The position numbers and the translations under genes are program-made. From positions 3,677,501-3,741,500 of the forward strand of contig CP096134.1 in assembly GCA_023242925.1 (NCBI GenBank): 64,000 nt of DNA. The letters are read 5' to 3'. Below, piece by piece: positions 15,747-25,736 of this stretch. Below the pieces are notes generated by a model. The model had not been told where the DNA came from, did no database searches, and was given only the letters and a program-made list of their open reading frames with translations. This DNA comes from Hyphomonadaceae bacterium JAD_PAG50586_4. GTDB taxonomy: Bacteria; Pseudomonadota; Alphaproteobacteria; Caulobacterales; Aquidulcibacteraceae. Numbering within the stretch: position 1 is the first letter of the stretch; the number at the start of each line of letters is the position of its first letter.

Positions 15747-17569
15747 TTAAACGGTCCTGGCAACACGGAAACCGATGCCGCCGTTCCGGCTGGAGAGAGA
15801 GTACCTGAATCGGTATGACGAACTGAGGATAAAAGGGCCGCTGAACCAAGAACCGCCGCGAAGAACGCGGGACGAGCAGCTCGCATCATAGCAATCCTCA
15901 ACCCATTCCAAGACATTGCCGTGCACGTCATGGAGACCAAACCCGTTCGGCTGGAATGAGCCGACAGGCCGTGTCCGATCGTCCGTGCAAGCAAGGAAGT
16001 TGGCGCCATTGCCCGCGCTTTGATCACAGACCGGATCCTCACCCCCCAGGGGAAATTCGTCGTCGTGCCTGCACGCGCCGCGTATTCCCACTCCTCCTCA
16101 GTCAATAAGCGATAGCGCTGCCCGGTGCGTTGGCTCAGCCACTGCACATAAGCCTGCGCGTCGCTCCAGCTCACATTGATCACGGGGCGATTGCCGCGAC
16201 CCCAGCCTTCATCGCCCGGCCTATAGCCATTGCAGCCGCCGCCAGCGACACACGCGTCCCATTGTGTGAACGTCACCTCATAGCGGCCCACCTCAAAATT
16301 CCGACCGGGAATACGTACCATTTCGGGGAGCGCGCTTTCGGGAACGCCATCAGCGCGGTCACGGAAATCCGTGCGGTGGGGTGGCGGCGCTGGTCCCCCG
16401 CCACCCCACCGCAGGCCCCAGCGCGAGGCGCGAATCAGCAGGCAGCAGGCGAGCGTTCGTGAGGAGCGGATCCGCCGGCAGGAAGCCGGCGTTCGCGAGG
16501 TCTGCCCCCGCAATGTCCGCCTCCAGAACCGAGCCATCATCGCCGGTGGCGCGTACGGTTGAGCCCACGACTGCGATCGACCGCGCTCGGCCTGGCAGGC
16601 GCACATCCGGGGTTGCAAAACCGAGCGAGCCTGCCACTTTAAGGACCAGCCGCCCGTCGCTCAAGGCAAGCACCCAGCTTCGCGCGTCCCGTCCGGCCGC
16701 CAGCGCAAGCACCGGCCCGCCTTCCGGGATCGCAGTCGCGACGGCATTTGTCGTTAGAACGCTCGCCCCGCGCTGGTCCTGATGCGCCACAGCCCAACTT
16801 CCATCGGCACCAAGCGCGATCAGCGGCCGAAGGCCCGAGCTGCGAAGATCTGAGTCTTGGACCAGGGAGCCGCTGCGGCCGTCGAACAGCTTCACCGTTC
16901 CGTTCCGCGTTGCGGCCGCAACGATCAACCGCCCATCGGCGAGGTTTTGGATGGCGATCGAGATGACCGGCCCTTGAGTAGTCTGCGGCATGAAAACTGG
17001 CGGGTCACACTCTGCGCTCGACTGCGATTGGCAGACGTTGTCGCCCTGCGCCGCGAACGTCACAAGCTGGCGGCGCGGGTTCGCCGCATCGAACACGCGC
17101 ACCATCCCATCCGCGCCACCGGTGGCGAAGAAGCGGCCGTCTGAGCTGGTTGCGAGGATGCGCTCGATCTGCGCCTGCGCTTCGGTCTGCACCGGGGGAC
17201 ATGGACGTGCGCTTCGTCAAGACGCCACGCCAGCGCCAAGGCGGGGAGCGCGCCCGCGAGTACAAGCCAAGCAAGCCTGGCCTCGGTCCAGCGGTTCGGC
17301 TTTGCGCCGAGCGGGAATTTGGTCTTCGGCGGGGCCAGCTTTTCTGGCGCATAGCGCGCGGCGATCACTCCAAGGGCGAAAAGTGTGAGACCAGCGCACG
17401 CTCCGAAAATCGCGGACCAGCGATACCAAGGCGTGACAATGTCATCTAGGGACCGCATCGACAATTGGCCGATGAATCCAGCAATCGCTAGCGGCACTAA
17501 GATACTAACGAGCGAAACTCGCCAATTGCGGATAGGGTGAAATGCCCACTGAGGATAAACTCCAGTCAC
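15747..17569 (-). CDS. membrane-anchored WD40-like / FGE-sulfatase (SUMF1) protein, frameshifted
   Basis: Three adjoining frames together read as one protein of about 600 residues. The N-terminus (17569 downwards) has three hydrophobic helices. A missing C in the CCCCC run near 17192-17196 joins it to a beta-propeller-like region ([52 protein letters not shown]). A second shift near 16375 and a third in the G run near 16041-16046 join the formylglycine-generating-enzyme-like domain: [86 protein letters not shown]-like domains in conflict operons are usually sugar- or ligand-binding rather than sulfatase-modifying. The first codon overlaps the stop of the upstream gene (ATGA), so it is the last gene of the operon. 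Confidence 0.75.
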
Positions 17570-20500
17570 CGCGCCGCGAACACTGCAGAAATCGCTGAAA
17601 TCAATAGGCCCAGGGATTGGGCCACAGCATCAAATGCGGTGGGCCAATCCAACACGCCATGTGTCCGACTGAGAACGCCAAAAACGTAATCAGTTATCAT
17701 GAACCCCGCAAAAACGAGCGCACTTGGCGCAATGCGCTCGAGTAAGCTTCTGACAACCGCATAACTGGCCGCGACATTCGTCGCCGCCAGCGCCAGCCCG
17801 GCGCCGATCACCAACAGCGCCAGAGGCAGCCAGGCACCGGTGATTAGTGCACCCTCCCAGGGCTTGGGTGCTACGATGAACGCGGCCGCTGAATAAACTG
17901 CCGCCACACTTAATCCGGTCGCATGCAGCCAGCTGAACTGGAGCCGGCTTTTGCGTTGCGGCGCAGCGCGGCTGTAATCGAAATCCTCCAGCGCGCCGCG
18001 GGCCATGAAGTCCAGCAGCACCTCGTCTTCGAACAATTCCTCCGGGCTGCGCGCCTCCTTGCTCGGCTCCTCGCCGATGCGGAACCATATCTGGTCGTTC
18101 TCGGCCTGCGTGCCGCGTGGCTGTGCGCTTTCCAGCAGGCGATGGATGGCGGCGCGCACTTCGGTCTCGCGCGCCTTGGACATTTGCTGAATCAGCGCCC
18201 GGCGCAGCCAGTTCGGAATTTCGCCTTCACGAAACCAGGGCAGCTGCGTCAGCGCCGCGAGGCGATCTTCGGCATAAAGCGGCGTGGTCTTGGCGTCTCC
18301 ACCAACCTGCTCCGGCAGAGCGACACCGAGATAAAGCGTCAAATCCCATTGGATCGTGGGATAGACGGCCAGCGCGCAAAGCCACTCAAACCCGGCGTCA
18401 TCTAGGTAATTACGCAAGTCCTGTACGACCTGTTGGATCGGGTGCGTGTCAGGCGGGCTGTCATAGAGGAACTCGTTTCCCCGAAGGCGCAGAATGTCCG
18501 GCAGGGACCGCGCCCGACCATCGCCGATGGGCTTGAGGAGGTCCTCGTCTTGAGCCCCCTCAAGGCCTAGGAGTTCCGCCAGCGCCGCAATACCCTCAGG
18601 CGTCGCCCGCCCGATCGGCATTTCGAGTTCGCGGGCAAGGTTCATCTCCTCCTGCGCCCACTCGCTGAGCGGCATCGGTGTCAACAGCGCACGCCGCTCC
18701 CAACGCATCAGCTTTTCAGCTGATGCCACCGGCTTGCGCGCGCGCTGGTCAAGGAAGCCTTCGCCCGAGCCCAGGACCAGCAGGCGATGATCGGGGTGCT
18801 TGGCGGCTACGCGATCGATCGGCTCAAACCGTCCGCCGCGATCGGTCTCAAGCAGCGAAGGTTCGGTTTGATAAGAATAGATGTCGAGCGAGACCAGATC
18901 CGACAGCCGCAGCGCCATCGCGCGCAAGCGCTCATAGTCATGGTCGCCCGCGGCGCGCTTTTCGATCAGCACAAGGTAATCCGGCGCGGTGCGTGTGCGG
19001 GCGAACACCGGCTTCAGCATCAGACCGCCATCTTGAATCGTAGCGGCGACCGTGCGTTCGATGTCGAGCCGATCGGTGTCGCGGGGGTACGGCGTGCCAA
19101 ACGCTGCGCCGCGCGCTGGAACAATGCGGCGTTGATTTTGATCTGCGTAGCAGCTTCGGCTAGCAGATCCATATGCAGAGGCGGAAACTCCGGCCGGCGC
19201 CGTCGCAGGAACGCCTTCTTGTGACGCAGCGTATAGGCAAGCCACGCAATGCCCGCGAGCAGCGGCAGGGCAATCGCGAGGGCGAGCGCCCACCAGGGCG
19301 CGAATGCCGCGTTGGGCGGTGGTGTTTGTGGAAGCCAAGGCGCATCCGGCCAGACACGCTGTACACGGGGATCATTAGACACTGCTAGAGCACGCTCTAT
19401 GAGATCAAGTGGAACTTCGGAGCCCAATATCTGCTGGGCCCGAGTGAGTGCGCCAGCCTTCTCGTCCGGGAGGTCTTGGTCTGCTGGTAGTGTTTGACTT
19501 AGTTCAGCGGCAACAGTGGCAGCCGTGGCGGCCTGAATGCGGCGAGCCTCCTCTATGCGTCGCGCGACCTCTTCGACTCGTCGCGCGAAAGCTGGGTCGA
19601 GCGGCAGATTGGCTGGCGCCACTTCGGACGGGGGCCTTGCAAATCGGAAGCGGTCACTCCGTTCAAACGAAGGACGCCTCTAGTTTCCTCGCTCACTCTA
19701 GCCTCTTCGGCATCCAAGAATGCAGCTTGTTCGGCTTCACGCAAAGATTCGGCTCTAGCCGAGAATCCGATTTCATGCACAGAGTAGCGAACACGAGGAT
19801 CGGTCTCCAATCCGGGTCGTTCGATCAAGTCTACGGCCATCAAAATTGGATCGAAGGTAACGTCAGGCTCGACTTCTATAGGAACGCGCCGCGGCATCCC
19901 GGTGAGTTCATGTAGTCGTTGGGCGTATGCGTCCGTGCTCCATCCAATCGGCGATGTGGCGGCGAGTTCGCGACCAAGCTCCTCCAGTGTGGGTGCATTG
20001 AAAAACTCTGCCGCAGCGTCTTGCACGCGGTTTAAGCGAGCCATGTCTTCGCTTTGGGGTTGGGACGTTGGGGTCTCCCGCGGTCCGTTGGCCTCCAGCA
20101 CATCGGACACGCTCGGCTGGGTGGTTGGCGGTTCGGCGGTTTGGAAGTATTGCGGCGCGATAATCGCAAAGGCGCCGAGACCAACTGCCGCGATGACGCC
20201 TAGGATGATCGCTCGGACGTTGACCCGTCGCCTTTGCAGCGTGGCCCTCTGCGGCTTCGGCACCTGCCTTTCGCCTTCAAGATCCCCCGTCCGCCATGTT
20301 GGCGCGAGCGCGTCAAACACACGGAAGAATGTCTCCCGCTCCTGCGGTGAACGGGCAAGCAGCGGGGCCAGATGCGATCCAAGATCGGCGAGTGCGATCG
20401 TGCCCTCAGATGTGGCTATCAGGTCAGCGATCAACGCGCCGACAGCGACATGTTCACGCTGACCTATTGCCAAGCCTGCCGAGCGCAACGCATCGAGTAG

Positions 20501-20575
20501 ACCGCTGCCGTAGCGCCCTCCGCCGAACACCTGCTCGCCGATCTCCGGCTCAAGCTTCCCGGTCTGCTCCGCCAT
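17566..20575 (-). CDS. large two-part membrane protein of the TIR/MoxR operon, frameshifted
   Basis: Read through two single-base shifts (C run near 19632-19636; second near 19095-19110), this is one protein of about 1,000 residues. Part 1 (20575-19630) opens MAEQTGKLEPEIGEQVFGGG, has a helical domain, a membrane helix (RAIILGVIAAVGLGAFAII, about 120-140) and an acidic helical region. Part 2 has a second membrane helix (WWALALAIALPLLAGIAWL) followed by basic residues. Part 3 (to 17566) is soluble, with VFARTRTAPDYLVLIEKRAA and HPDHRLLVLGSGEGFLD, and ends in four hydrophobic helices. The DYLVLIEKR and LLVLGSGEGF strands could form a VWA-like or Rossmann core, but no MIDAS is visible. It lies 27 bp after the MoxR gene; a scaffold or sensor role is inferred. 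Confidence 0.65.
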
Positions 20576-20602
20576 CGCCGCATCTCCCGCCAGATACGGC
20601 CC

Positions 20603-21607
20603 TTAAACGCCCCAGCGTTCGGCAACGAATTTGCGGGCCTCTGCGCGGTCGTCGCTGCTCTTGATCAGTGTCGATAGCGTCTCTTCGACCAACGGCTTTT
20701 GCGTCGTCAGACGCTGGGCGGCCCGCACGCCCCGGGTGCGAAGCACCTGCAACCAGTTTAGCAGTTCTGCCGTGGATGGTTCCTTCTTCAATGACACTAG
20801 GCGAGCGGACTTACGCAGTCTGTAGAACAGATCGAGCGCATCCGCGGTCATCGGGTCGTTGGGCCCGAGATCGGCGATGCGCGCCGCGACGATCGCTTTC
20901 ATTTCCTCCGCGGTGGGGAAAGGGATGTCGAAATAGACGCAGCGACGCAAGAACGGGTCGGGCAGTCCCTTTTCCGAGTTCGACGTGAGGATCACGATCG
21001 GGCGATACTTGGCTGGAACGCCGTTCTTCGTATCATCCGCACCCGGTGAGGCCTGATTGCCTAGTTCGGGCACTCGGAAATATAGCCGCTCGATCTCGTT
21101 CAAAAGATCGTTCGGGAAATCTCGCGGGGCTTTGTCGATTTCATCGATCAGCACGATCGCCCGGCGTGGCCCGCGATGAACGGTTCCGGGCGTCAGCAAA
21201 TTTTGAACGGAGCTGGCGTCGAACGCTTCCAGGATCGCCTGGCCTAGCGCTTGGTAGCGGATGAACAGGCGCGGATCGGTCTCATCCTTCACCTTAAAAG
21301 CAGAAAGAGCGTCGTAGGTATAGAACAGGTCGCGCGCCTGGCTCGTGGATTTGGTTTCGAACTTCAGCACGTCGCACTGGATTTCGGAGGCGAGAGCATA
21401 GGCAAGCTGTGTCTTACCAGTACCCGGCTCGCCCGTCAGCAAGAGCGGCATGCCCAGCATCAGCGCCACATTGACCGCGTGCGACAAATCCTTGTGTGGC
21501 ATGTAGGCGGCGGGATCTTCGATCTGCGCCCGATCAAGCGGGAGGATATCTTCGGCCCGTTGGGAGGCGCGATCAGTCAAGCCCTTGGTGAAATATGGAT
21601 ACGACAT
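20603..21607 (-). CDS. MoxR family AAA ATPase of the conflict operon
   Basis: 334 residues, complete. Walker A GEPGTGKTQLAYAL (about residues 58-71), Walker B AIVLIDEIDKAP (about 147-158), sensor 1 RPIVILTSNSEKGLP (about 203-217) and an arginine-finger region PFLRRCVYFDIPFP are intact. The lid follows (SARLVSLKKEPSTAELLNWL). It is a cytoplasmic ATPase of the MoxR branch that remodels partner proteins. It sits between the TIR gene (about 70 bp upstream) and the large membrane protein, in one - strand operon, which matches NTP-dependent conflict systems in which MoxR couples sensing to an effector such as TIR. No VWA gene is adjacent. Confidence 0.93.
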   Translation of the reverse strand: MSYPYFTKGLTDRASQRAEDILPLDRAQIEDPAAYMPHKDLSHAVNVALMLGMPLLLTGEPGTGKTQLAYALASEIQCDVLKFETKSTSQARDLFYTYDALSAFKVKDETDPRLFIRYQALGQAILEAFDASSVQNLLTPGTVHRGPRRAIVLIDEIDKAPRDFPNDLLNEIERLYFRVPELGNQASPGADDTKNGVPAKYRPIVILTSNSEKGLPDPFLRRCVYFDIPFPTAEEMKAIVAARIADLGPNDPMTADALDLFYRLRKSARLVSLKKEPSTAELLNWLQVLRTRGVRAAQRLTTQKPLVEETLSTLIKSSDDRAEARKFVAERWGV

Positions 21608-21675
21608 CGCCCCCTCCGTCCGTCAGTTAGCAGCCGCGCACAGCGGCGCGAGGCGAGTGTTGAACTCTTCATGGC

Positions 21676-22956
21676 TCACGCCGTGCTTTTGGCGCGGCCA
21701 CGCGCGAACATCTTTGTCATCTCCATCTCGACCGCCGCCCGCTTTGCAGCATCCAACGGCCCAAGCTCATCGCGCAGCCAGTCTTCGCCATGGTCTTTCG
21801 AAATGGGCCCGAGCACAGGCGGCAAAGTCAGCTTCAGCCCCGTTGGCGCTGGAACTTGACCATCTGCAAAACGCCGCAGTGACTTCCAGATGTCGCGCAC
21901 CCCGACCCGTCCGCCAGAGCCCATGCTCGGGCAATCGCGCCAGCCGGGTTTAGCTTTAGGCAAAGGAATAATGAGGATCGGAACAACCTTGATGCGCCGC
22001 CCGTGCCCGGCCAACGAAGCCCAGTAATCGAGCCACGCCCGAATCAATTCCGGTTCTTCCCGCCGACGCCAGTTCTTGGCGTCAACGCGGTGCAGAATAG
22101 CTGTGAGGTCACGCTGCTCAAGATGCTCGGCGATTCCACGGTCGTCCGTCCGGCCAACCAATTCCAGCCGGCGCCAAAGTTGCGCGCGATAAGCCGCCAC
22201 GAAATCCCGGCCATCGCGGGCTTCTTTTGGCCAGTCGATCCTGCGTCGAAACCAAACACTTCCATCGCGGCGCAATCGCCCGCTGGCTTTTTCCATACGC
22301 TCAAGAAAGGCCTCAGGTAGTTCGTTGCTCGGCCCTTTAAGAACGACGGGATGCACGCCACCTTCGCCAGCGGCGGCGGACACCGCACTATAGAAATCAT
22401 CTTCTTGCCGGCTCCGATCCGCCAGTAAAGGCAACGCGATGTCCTGACGCGCAGTTCGCGCGGTCAGGCGCAAATTCAGTTTCTCGTCGATCTTGCGACG
22501 GATGTCGTCGATCAACGTCGCCATCACCGCAAGCCAGGTCTCTGGTGGCAGCGCGACCGGATCCACGCAGGGCATTTGCTGCGCCGAATGGGTCCCCGGC
22601 AGCGCCGCGGGGTTCACATCATCAATAGTACACGCAACGAGTTTCCGCTCGACGCGACCGTAATCAGCTTCGCCCAACCAGGTCAGCCGCTCGGCACCGC
22701 TCAAAACACCCGCCGTAGTCGCGCGCACCGACCAGCAAACTAATATGCAGGCCGCTTCGCGTTTCGCTTCGTCGATTTCATCTTCCCAGCGGCCATTGGC
22801 CCGAATGCGATAAAAGCTTGGCAACTCCTCCGCCGAGTACCCAGCCGCCACTGGATTATCGAGCCAAATTTTGAATCCTGCTGCGCGCAACGCGTCCACC
22901 ACGCGCTTCACGCGTGGCTTGTCTTGGCTCGCATGGCTGACAAAGACAAAACTCAT
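21676..22956 (-). CDS. TIR domain protein with C-terminal iSTAND-like domain
   Basis: 426 residues from MSFVFVSHASQDKPRVKRVV. This start is chosen over an ORF extension of 66 residues because TIR domains begin exactly here and AAGGGGAC lies upstream. The TIR domain covers about residues 1-140: FVFVSHASQDK strand, GFKIWLDNP, the WEDEID segment with Trp57 and Glu60 in the position of the NAD+-cleaving glutamate, and ACILVCWS. From about residue 175 the sequence IALPLLADRSRQEDDFYSAV resembles the opening of the inactive STAND (iSTAND) domain of bacterial conflict systems, continuing to VVLKGPSNELPEAFLERME. A TIR effector would deplete NAD+ or make a signal nucleotide. It is the first gene of the operon, divergent from the membrane protein at 23039. 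Confidence 0.88.
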   Translation of the reverse strand: MSFVFVSHASQDKPRVKRVVDALRAAGFKIWLDNPVAAGYSAEELPSFYRIRANGRWEDEIDEAKREAACILVCWSVRATTAGVLSGAERLTWLGEADYGRVERKLVACTIDDVNPAALPGTHSAQQMPCVDPVALPPETWLAVMATLIDDIRRKIDEKLNLRLTARTARQDIALPLLADRSRQEDDFYSAVSAAAGEGGVHPVVLKGPSNELPEAFLERMEKASGRLRRDGSVWFRRRIDWPKEARDGRDFVAAYRAQLWRRLELVGRTDDRGIAEHLEQRDLTAILHRVDAKNWRRREEPELIRAWLDYWASLAGHGRRIKVVPILIIPLPKAKPGWRDCPSMGSGGRVGVRDIWKSLRRFADGQVPAPTGLKLTLPPVLGPISKDHGEDWLRDELGPLDAAKRAAVEMEMTKMFARGRAKSTA

Positions 22957-23038
22957 AACCCGCACGTCGTCCCCTTGGCTGAAGCTTAACCAAGAGTTAA
23001 GGGTAAAGGAAGTCGTGTGAACGAGGCGGGACACCCCA

Positions 23039-23668
23039 ATGGCGTCGCTGGATGTGAACCTTGAAGTCATCGCACCGCGCCAACCATTTGTTACTTCGGC
23101 AAGGCTCGAGGGTTTTCGTCGGGCTGCGCTGGCTTTGGCGTTGGCGATCGGCATCTTGCTGCTGGCGCTTTTCAGCTTGGCTAAGCTAGGCGCGTGGGAA
23201 GCGGGGCGCGTTCAGCGCGCGCCGTCGAGTGTTACTTCGACCATCGCGACCGTCGCCGCGGCGGGCTCGGCAAACACCATTGCCATCGGCACCCCAGATG
23301 GTGCTATCGCCGTGTATAGGAATGATCGGCGCATCGCCCTTGTCCGCGGTCACGGCGCGACGATCGTCAGCGCCGTGTTCATCGAAGACGGACGCGCTCT
23401 GGTTACGCTCGACGCCGCTGGCCAAACCCGCCTGACGCAGATCGACACCGCGCAAGCCCTCAACGCGTTCGATTTGAGCGGCGCGCTGAAGGTCCTGGAT
23501 GATGGGCTGTGGCGGCCCTACGGCGCGCCGATCGCGCGAGCGGTTGCGGCGCAGGGCTGGAGCCCGGCTGCCAACGCTCTGCCGGTGGCTTTCGCATCGT
23601 TTCTATTGGCATTGGGGCTCGCGGTGTCCCCTCAAGTTATTGCATTCGCGGGCAGCAGGCGGACATGA
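23039..23668 (+). CDS. membrane protein with beta-propeller-like middle, divergent from the TIR gene
   Basis: 209 residues. A basic N-terminal segment leads to a membrane helix (ALALAIGILLLALFSLAKLG, about 30-50). An exported or cytoplasmic middle follows with WD40-like strands (TIAIGTPDGAIAVYRNDRRI and RALVTLDAAGQTRLTQID), then a second hydrophobic helix (about 182-200). It has the same helix-plus-propeller style as the WD40/FGE protein at the other end of the cluster, so it is probably a sensor component of the same system. It starts 83 bp from the TIR start codon on the opposite strand, giving a shared control region. Confidence 0.65.
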   Translation: MASLDVNLEVIAPRQPFVTSARLEGFRRAALALALAIGILLLALFSLAKLGAWEAGRVQRAPSSVTSTIATVAAAGSANTIAIGTPDGAIAVYRNDRRIALVRGHGATIVSAVFIEDGRALVTLDAAGQTRLTQIDTAQALNAFDLSGALKVLDDGLWRPYGAPIARAVAAQGWSPAANALPVAFASFLLALGLAVSPQVIAFAGSRRT

Positions 23669-23807
23669 ACGGGTAGGCATGGGGCGGCGCGACGAGCCGA
23701 TGTGAGGATCGAGCGTTCGAGAGCTACCACAGCCGAGCCGGGAGCAGCGAAGCCAGCTAGGGCGCGAACCGGGCTCTCTCTTGCCGCTCGCGCAATTGGA
23801 CCATCGG

Positions 23808-23924
23808 GCAGGATTGGGCCAGCGTCGGGCCATTCTAGATTATTTCTGAGCGTCTCGCGCGCTCAAACCCAGCCGCTCACGCCCTGCTCGTCAATTCGGC
23901 TCACGGTCGCCGAATGCAGACATT
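23808..23924 (+). repeat. array element copy 15
   Basis: Full-length copy almost identical in its left half to copy 6 (GGGCCAGCGTCGGGCCATTC). Right part CTCGTCAATTCGGCTCACGG, ending in GCAGACATT. It forms the right border of the TIR/MoxR cluster. Confidence 0.93.
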
Positions 23925-23935
23925 GACGCCGCGAG

Positions 23936-24613
23936 CTATGGGGCCTCGCCCATCCCGAGCAAACGGACCATGCAAAACTCCATGCCGCAGCGGCGATAAT
24001 AGTCCGCAGCGCGTGCGCGATCGACGGGTACGCCGAGTCCCCGCTCGTAAATTACGCCGAGGTTGCCCAAAGCTGGCGCGACCCCGTGAGGTTCGGCTCT
24101 TAGAAACAAACGGCGCGCTTCGGCGTAATCCTGCGATACGCCTCTCCCCTGCAAATAGAGCGCGCCCAGATTGACCAAGCCTCCGGCTTCGTCCTGTTCG
24201 GCGGCGAGAGCATAGAGTCGCGCCGCTTCAACCAGATCCACTTCAAGATCGCCCGCTCCAGTCTCGTGCGCCCAGCCGAGCGTGGACTGAGCCCCCGCGA
24301 AGTTTTGCGCCGCGCCGAGTTGGAGCCATCGCACACCTTCCACCTCGTCGCGCGGGAAACCGACGGCGCCCACCATATAAGCTTCGCCCACCAAGTTCTG
24401 GGCTCGTGCGTCGCCGGACTCTGCGAGCGCCTCAAGCTCCCCGCGCGTCGTGTGCTCCATCACGCCCGTTAACAGCGTGAAATAATTCGAACTCCATTCG
24501 GCGGGGGTAATGCGGTCGAGCGCTGCTCGCGCAGTATTTGTGTCGGCCGAGGCGAGAACCGAAGCGCACGCGGCCAGGCCCGCGGCTATGATCAAAACTA
24601 ACGCGCCTCGCAT
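23936..24613 (-). CDS. Sel1-repeat lipoprotein
   Basis: 225 residues. Signal MRGALVLIIAAGLAAC with lipobox Cys16. The mature protein holds four to five Sel1-like (SLR/TPR) repeats of 36 residues, for example ALAESGDARAQNLVGEAYMV, WLQLGAAQNFAGAQSTLGWA, LYALAAEQDEAGGLVNLGAL and ALGNLGVIYERGLGVPVDRA. Sel1 lipoproteins act as periplasmic scaffolds or inhibitors; the partner here is not apparent. The stop lies 11 bp after the GACATT end of element copy 15, and the gene fills the segment up to copy 16. Confidence 0.88.
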   Translation of the reverse strand: MRGALVLIIAAGLAACASVLASADTNTARAALDRITPAEWSSNYFTLLTGVMEHTTRGELEALAESGDARAQNLVGEAYMVGAVGFPRDEVEGVRWLQLGAAQNFAGAQSTLGWAHETGAGDLEVDLVEAARLYALAAEQDEAGGLVNLGALYLQGRGVSQDYAEARRLFLRAEPHGVAPALGNLGVIYERGLGVPVDRARAADYYRRCGMEFCMVRLLGMGEAP

Positions 24614-24640
24614 CGGCGGCTTCTAGCGCATCAACGCTGT

Positions 24641-24760
24641 AATGTCTCCTCTGGGCCAGACCTTCACCACCGGTGAAATGTTTCGAGTGGCCGGCGCGCT
24701 CAAATCGAGACATTGCCATCGCACCCGCTAATTCGGCGCGCCATCGCCGGAACGCGACGC
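24641..24760 (+). repeat. array element copy 16
   Basis: Canonical AATGTCTCC left end, GGGCCAGACC, GAAATGTTTCGAGTGGCCGG, GCTAATTCGGCGCGCCATCG. The next - strand stop codon (24761-24763) abuts the right end. Confidence 0.9.
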
Positions 24761-24877
24761 TCAGCCGATACGAATATCTACTCCCATGTTCGCCGCGACG
24801 ATGAAGGCGCAGTAGCCGAGCCCGGCCCCGACGATCGCGCCGATGGTCCAAAGGAGAAGGCGTCGTATGGACGGCAT
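24761..24877 (-). CDS. 38-residue single-helix membrane protein
   Basis: A short gene with ATG at 24875-24877 and TGA at 24761-24763. The product starts MPSIRRLLLWTIGAIVGAG, has one hydrophobic helix (about residues 7-30, including GYCAFIVAAN) and ends GVDIRIG. Two arginines before the helix predict an N-in topology. GAGGTGG lies about 14 bp upstream. The stop codon abuts element copy 16 as for other array genes, which supports it being real. It follows the SH3-like lipoprotein gene by 57 bp without an element between, so the two may be co-transcribed. An alternative start at 24938 would need a frameshift. Confidence 0.6.
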   Translation of the reverse strand: MPSIRRLLLWTIGAIVGAGLGYCAFIVAANMGVDIRIG

Positions 24878-24934
24878 AGTCGCCAATCTCGCCACCTCTA
24901 AGAGTCCAAGGTTCGCCAACAACGAAGCCAGCGC

Positions 24935-25651
24935 TCATGGGCTCGCATCAGGCGCGTTTCCGCTAATGCCGTCACACGTTGTCTCGATGATGTCGCAGAT
25001 CCCAGTCACCCAGGCGCGCAGCACCAGTGGGTTGCGCTGACTGATCGCTTCAGGCCGATAGACGAGTGATCTAAGATCGTTCTCGGCTGCCCAATCGGCG
25101 AGAATCCAGTCATCGCTGCACGCGATAATGCGCTTGGGGCCAAATTCTTCGAGTGCGGAACCTGTAGGACGTCCATCGATTAGCACCGCCGAGGCGTGCG
25201 ACGGCTCGCTGAAGCCCATCTCGCTCTGAACACTCACATGCACGCTGCCGGCGGCAATCCAGCCGCGTCCAGAATAAACGGCGGGCGAACCTGCCACATC
25301 CGCAGAATCAGCAATTCGAGCGCGCTCGATTTCAAGCCATCCGTTTTGACTGCCGACTATATCGAACTGGTATGGCCAGTCGCGCTCCTCGTCTGGCGAA
25401 GTAGTCGGCGGTGCGATCCGTCCGACTTCATCAAAATCTTCTCCCGGCCCACCTCTCACGATACGCCCGGCCGGATCCTCGTCGATAAGAAACCCGGCAA
25501 TGCCATGGCACTGGGTTCGGCCCGCGACAGTCAAAGATGGCGCAAGGACGCCGGCTGCCTCTTCGGTGGGCGGATCCCCTTCAGCGCGGGTGCCAGGAGG
25601 CTGACATCCCCAGGCCAGCAAAAGAAAGGGCAATAGAATTGCAGTCTGCAT
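24935..25651 (-). CDS. SH3b-like lipoprotein
   Basis: 238 residues from MQTAILLPFLLLAWGCQPPG, with a lipobox at LLAWGC. After a low-complexity linker, residues 40-120 look like a bacterial SH3-type domain: FLIDEDPAGRIVRGGPGEDF, the spacing to QFDIVGSQNGWLEIERAR and then YSGRGWIAAGSVHV, a pattern seen in SH3_3 proteins (GWL..., GWI...). The C-terminal part holds two Cys pairs (IIACSDDW; GICDIIETTCDG). A periplasmic cell-wall-associated role is inferred. Its stop overlaps an ATGA, and the 38-residue gene lies just downstream. Confidence 0.65.
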   Translation of the reverse strand: MQTAILLPFLLLAWGCQPPGTRAEGDPPTEEAAGVLAPSLTVAGRTQCHGIAGFLIDEDPAGRIVRGGPGEDFDEVGRIAPPTTSPDEERDWPYQFDIVGSQNGWLEIERARIADSADVAGSPAVYSGRGWIAAGSVHVSVQSEMGFSEPSHASAVLIDGRPTGSALEEFGPKRIIACSDDWILADWAAENDLRSLVYRPEAISQRNPLVLRAWVTGICDIIETTCDGISGNAPDASP

Positions 25652-25736
25652 GCGCCAACACAACAAAGCTGCAAACTCCGTGACACTTCAGGCGAGACCT
25701 AAACACAAATAATCGACGCTCGCACAGCACTTCTTG

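Noticed and set aside
24432..24938. 168-codon open frame on the - strand overlapping the Sel1 gene
   Set aside because: It crosses element copy 16 and most of its length is out of frame with the small membrane protein; only the first 20 codons could be relevant.
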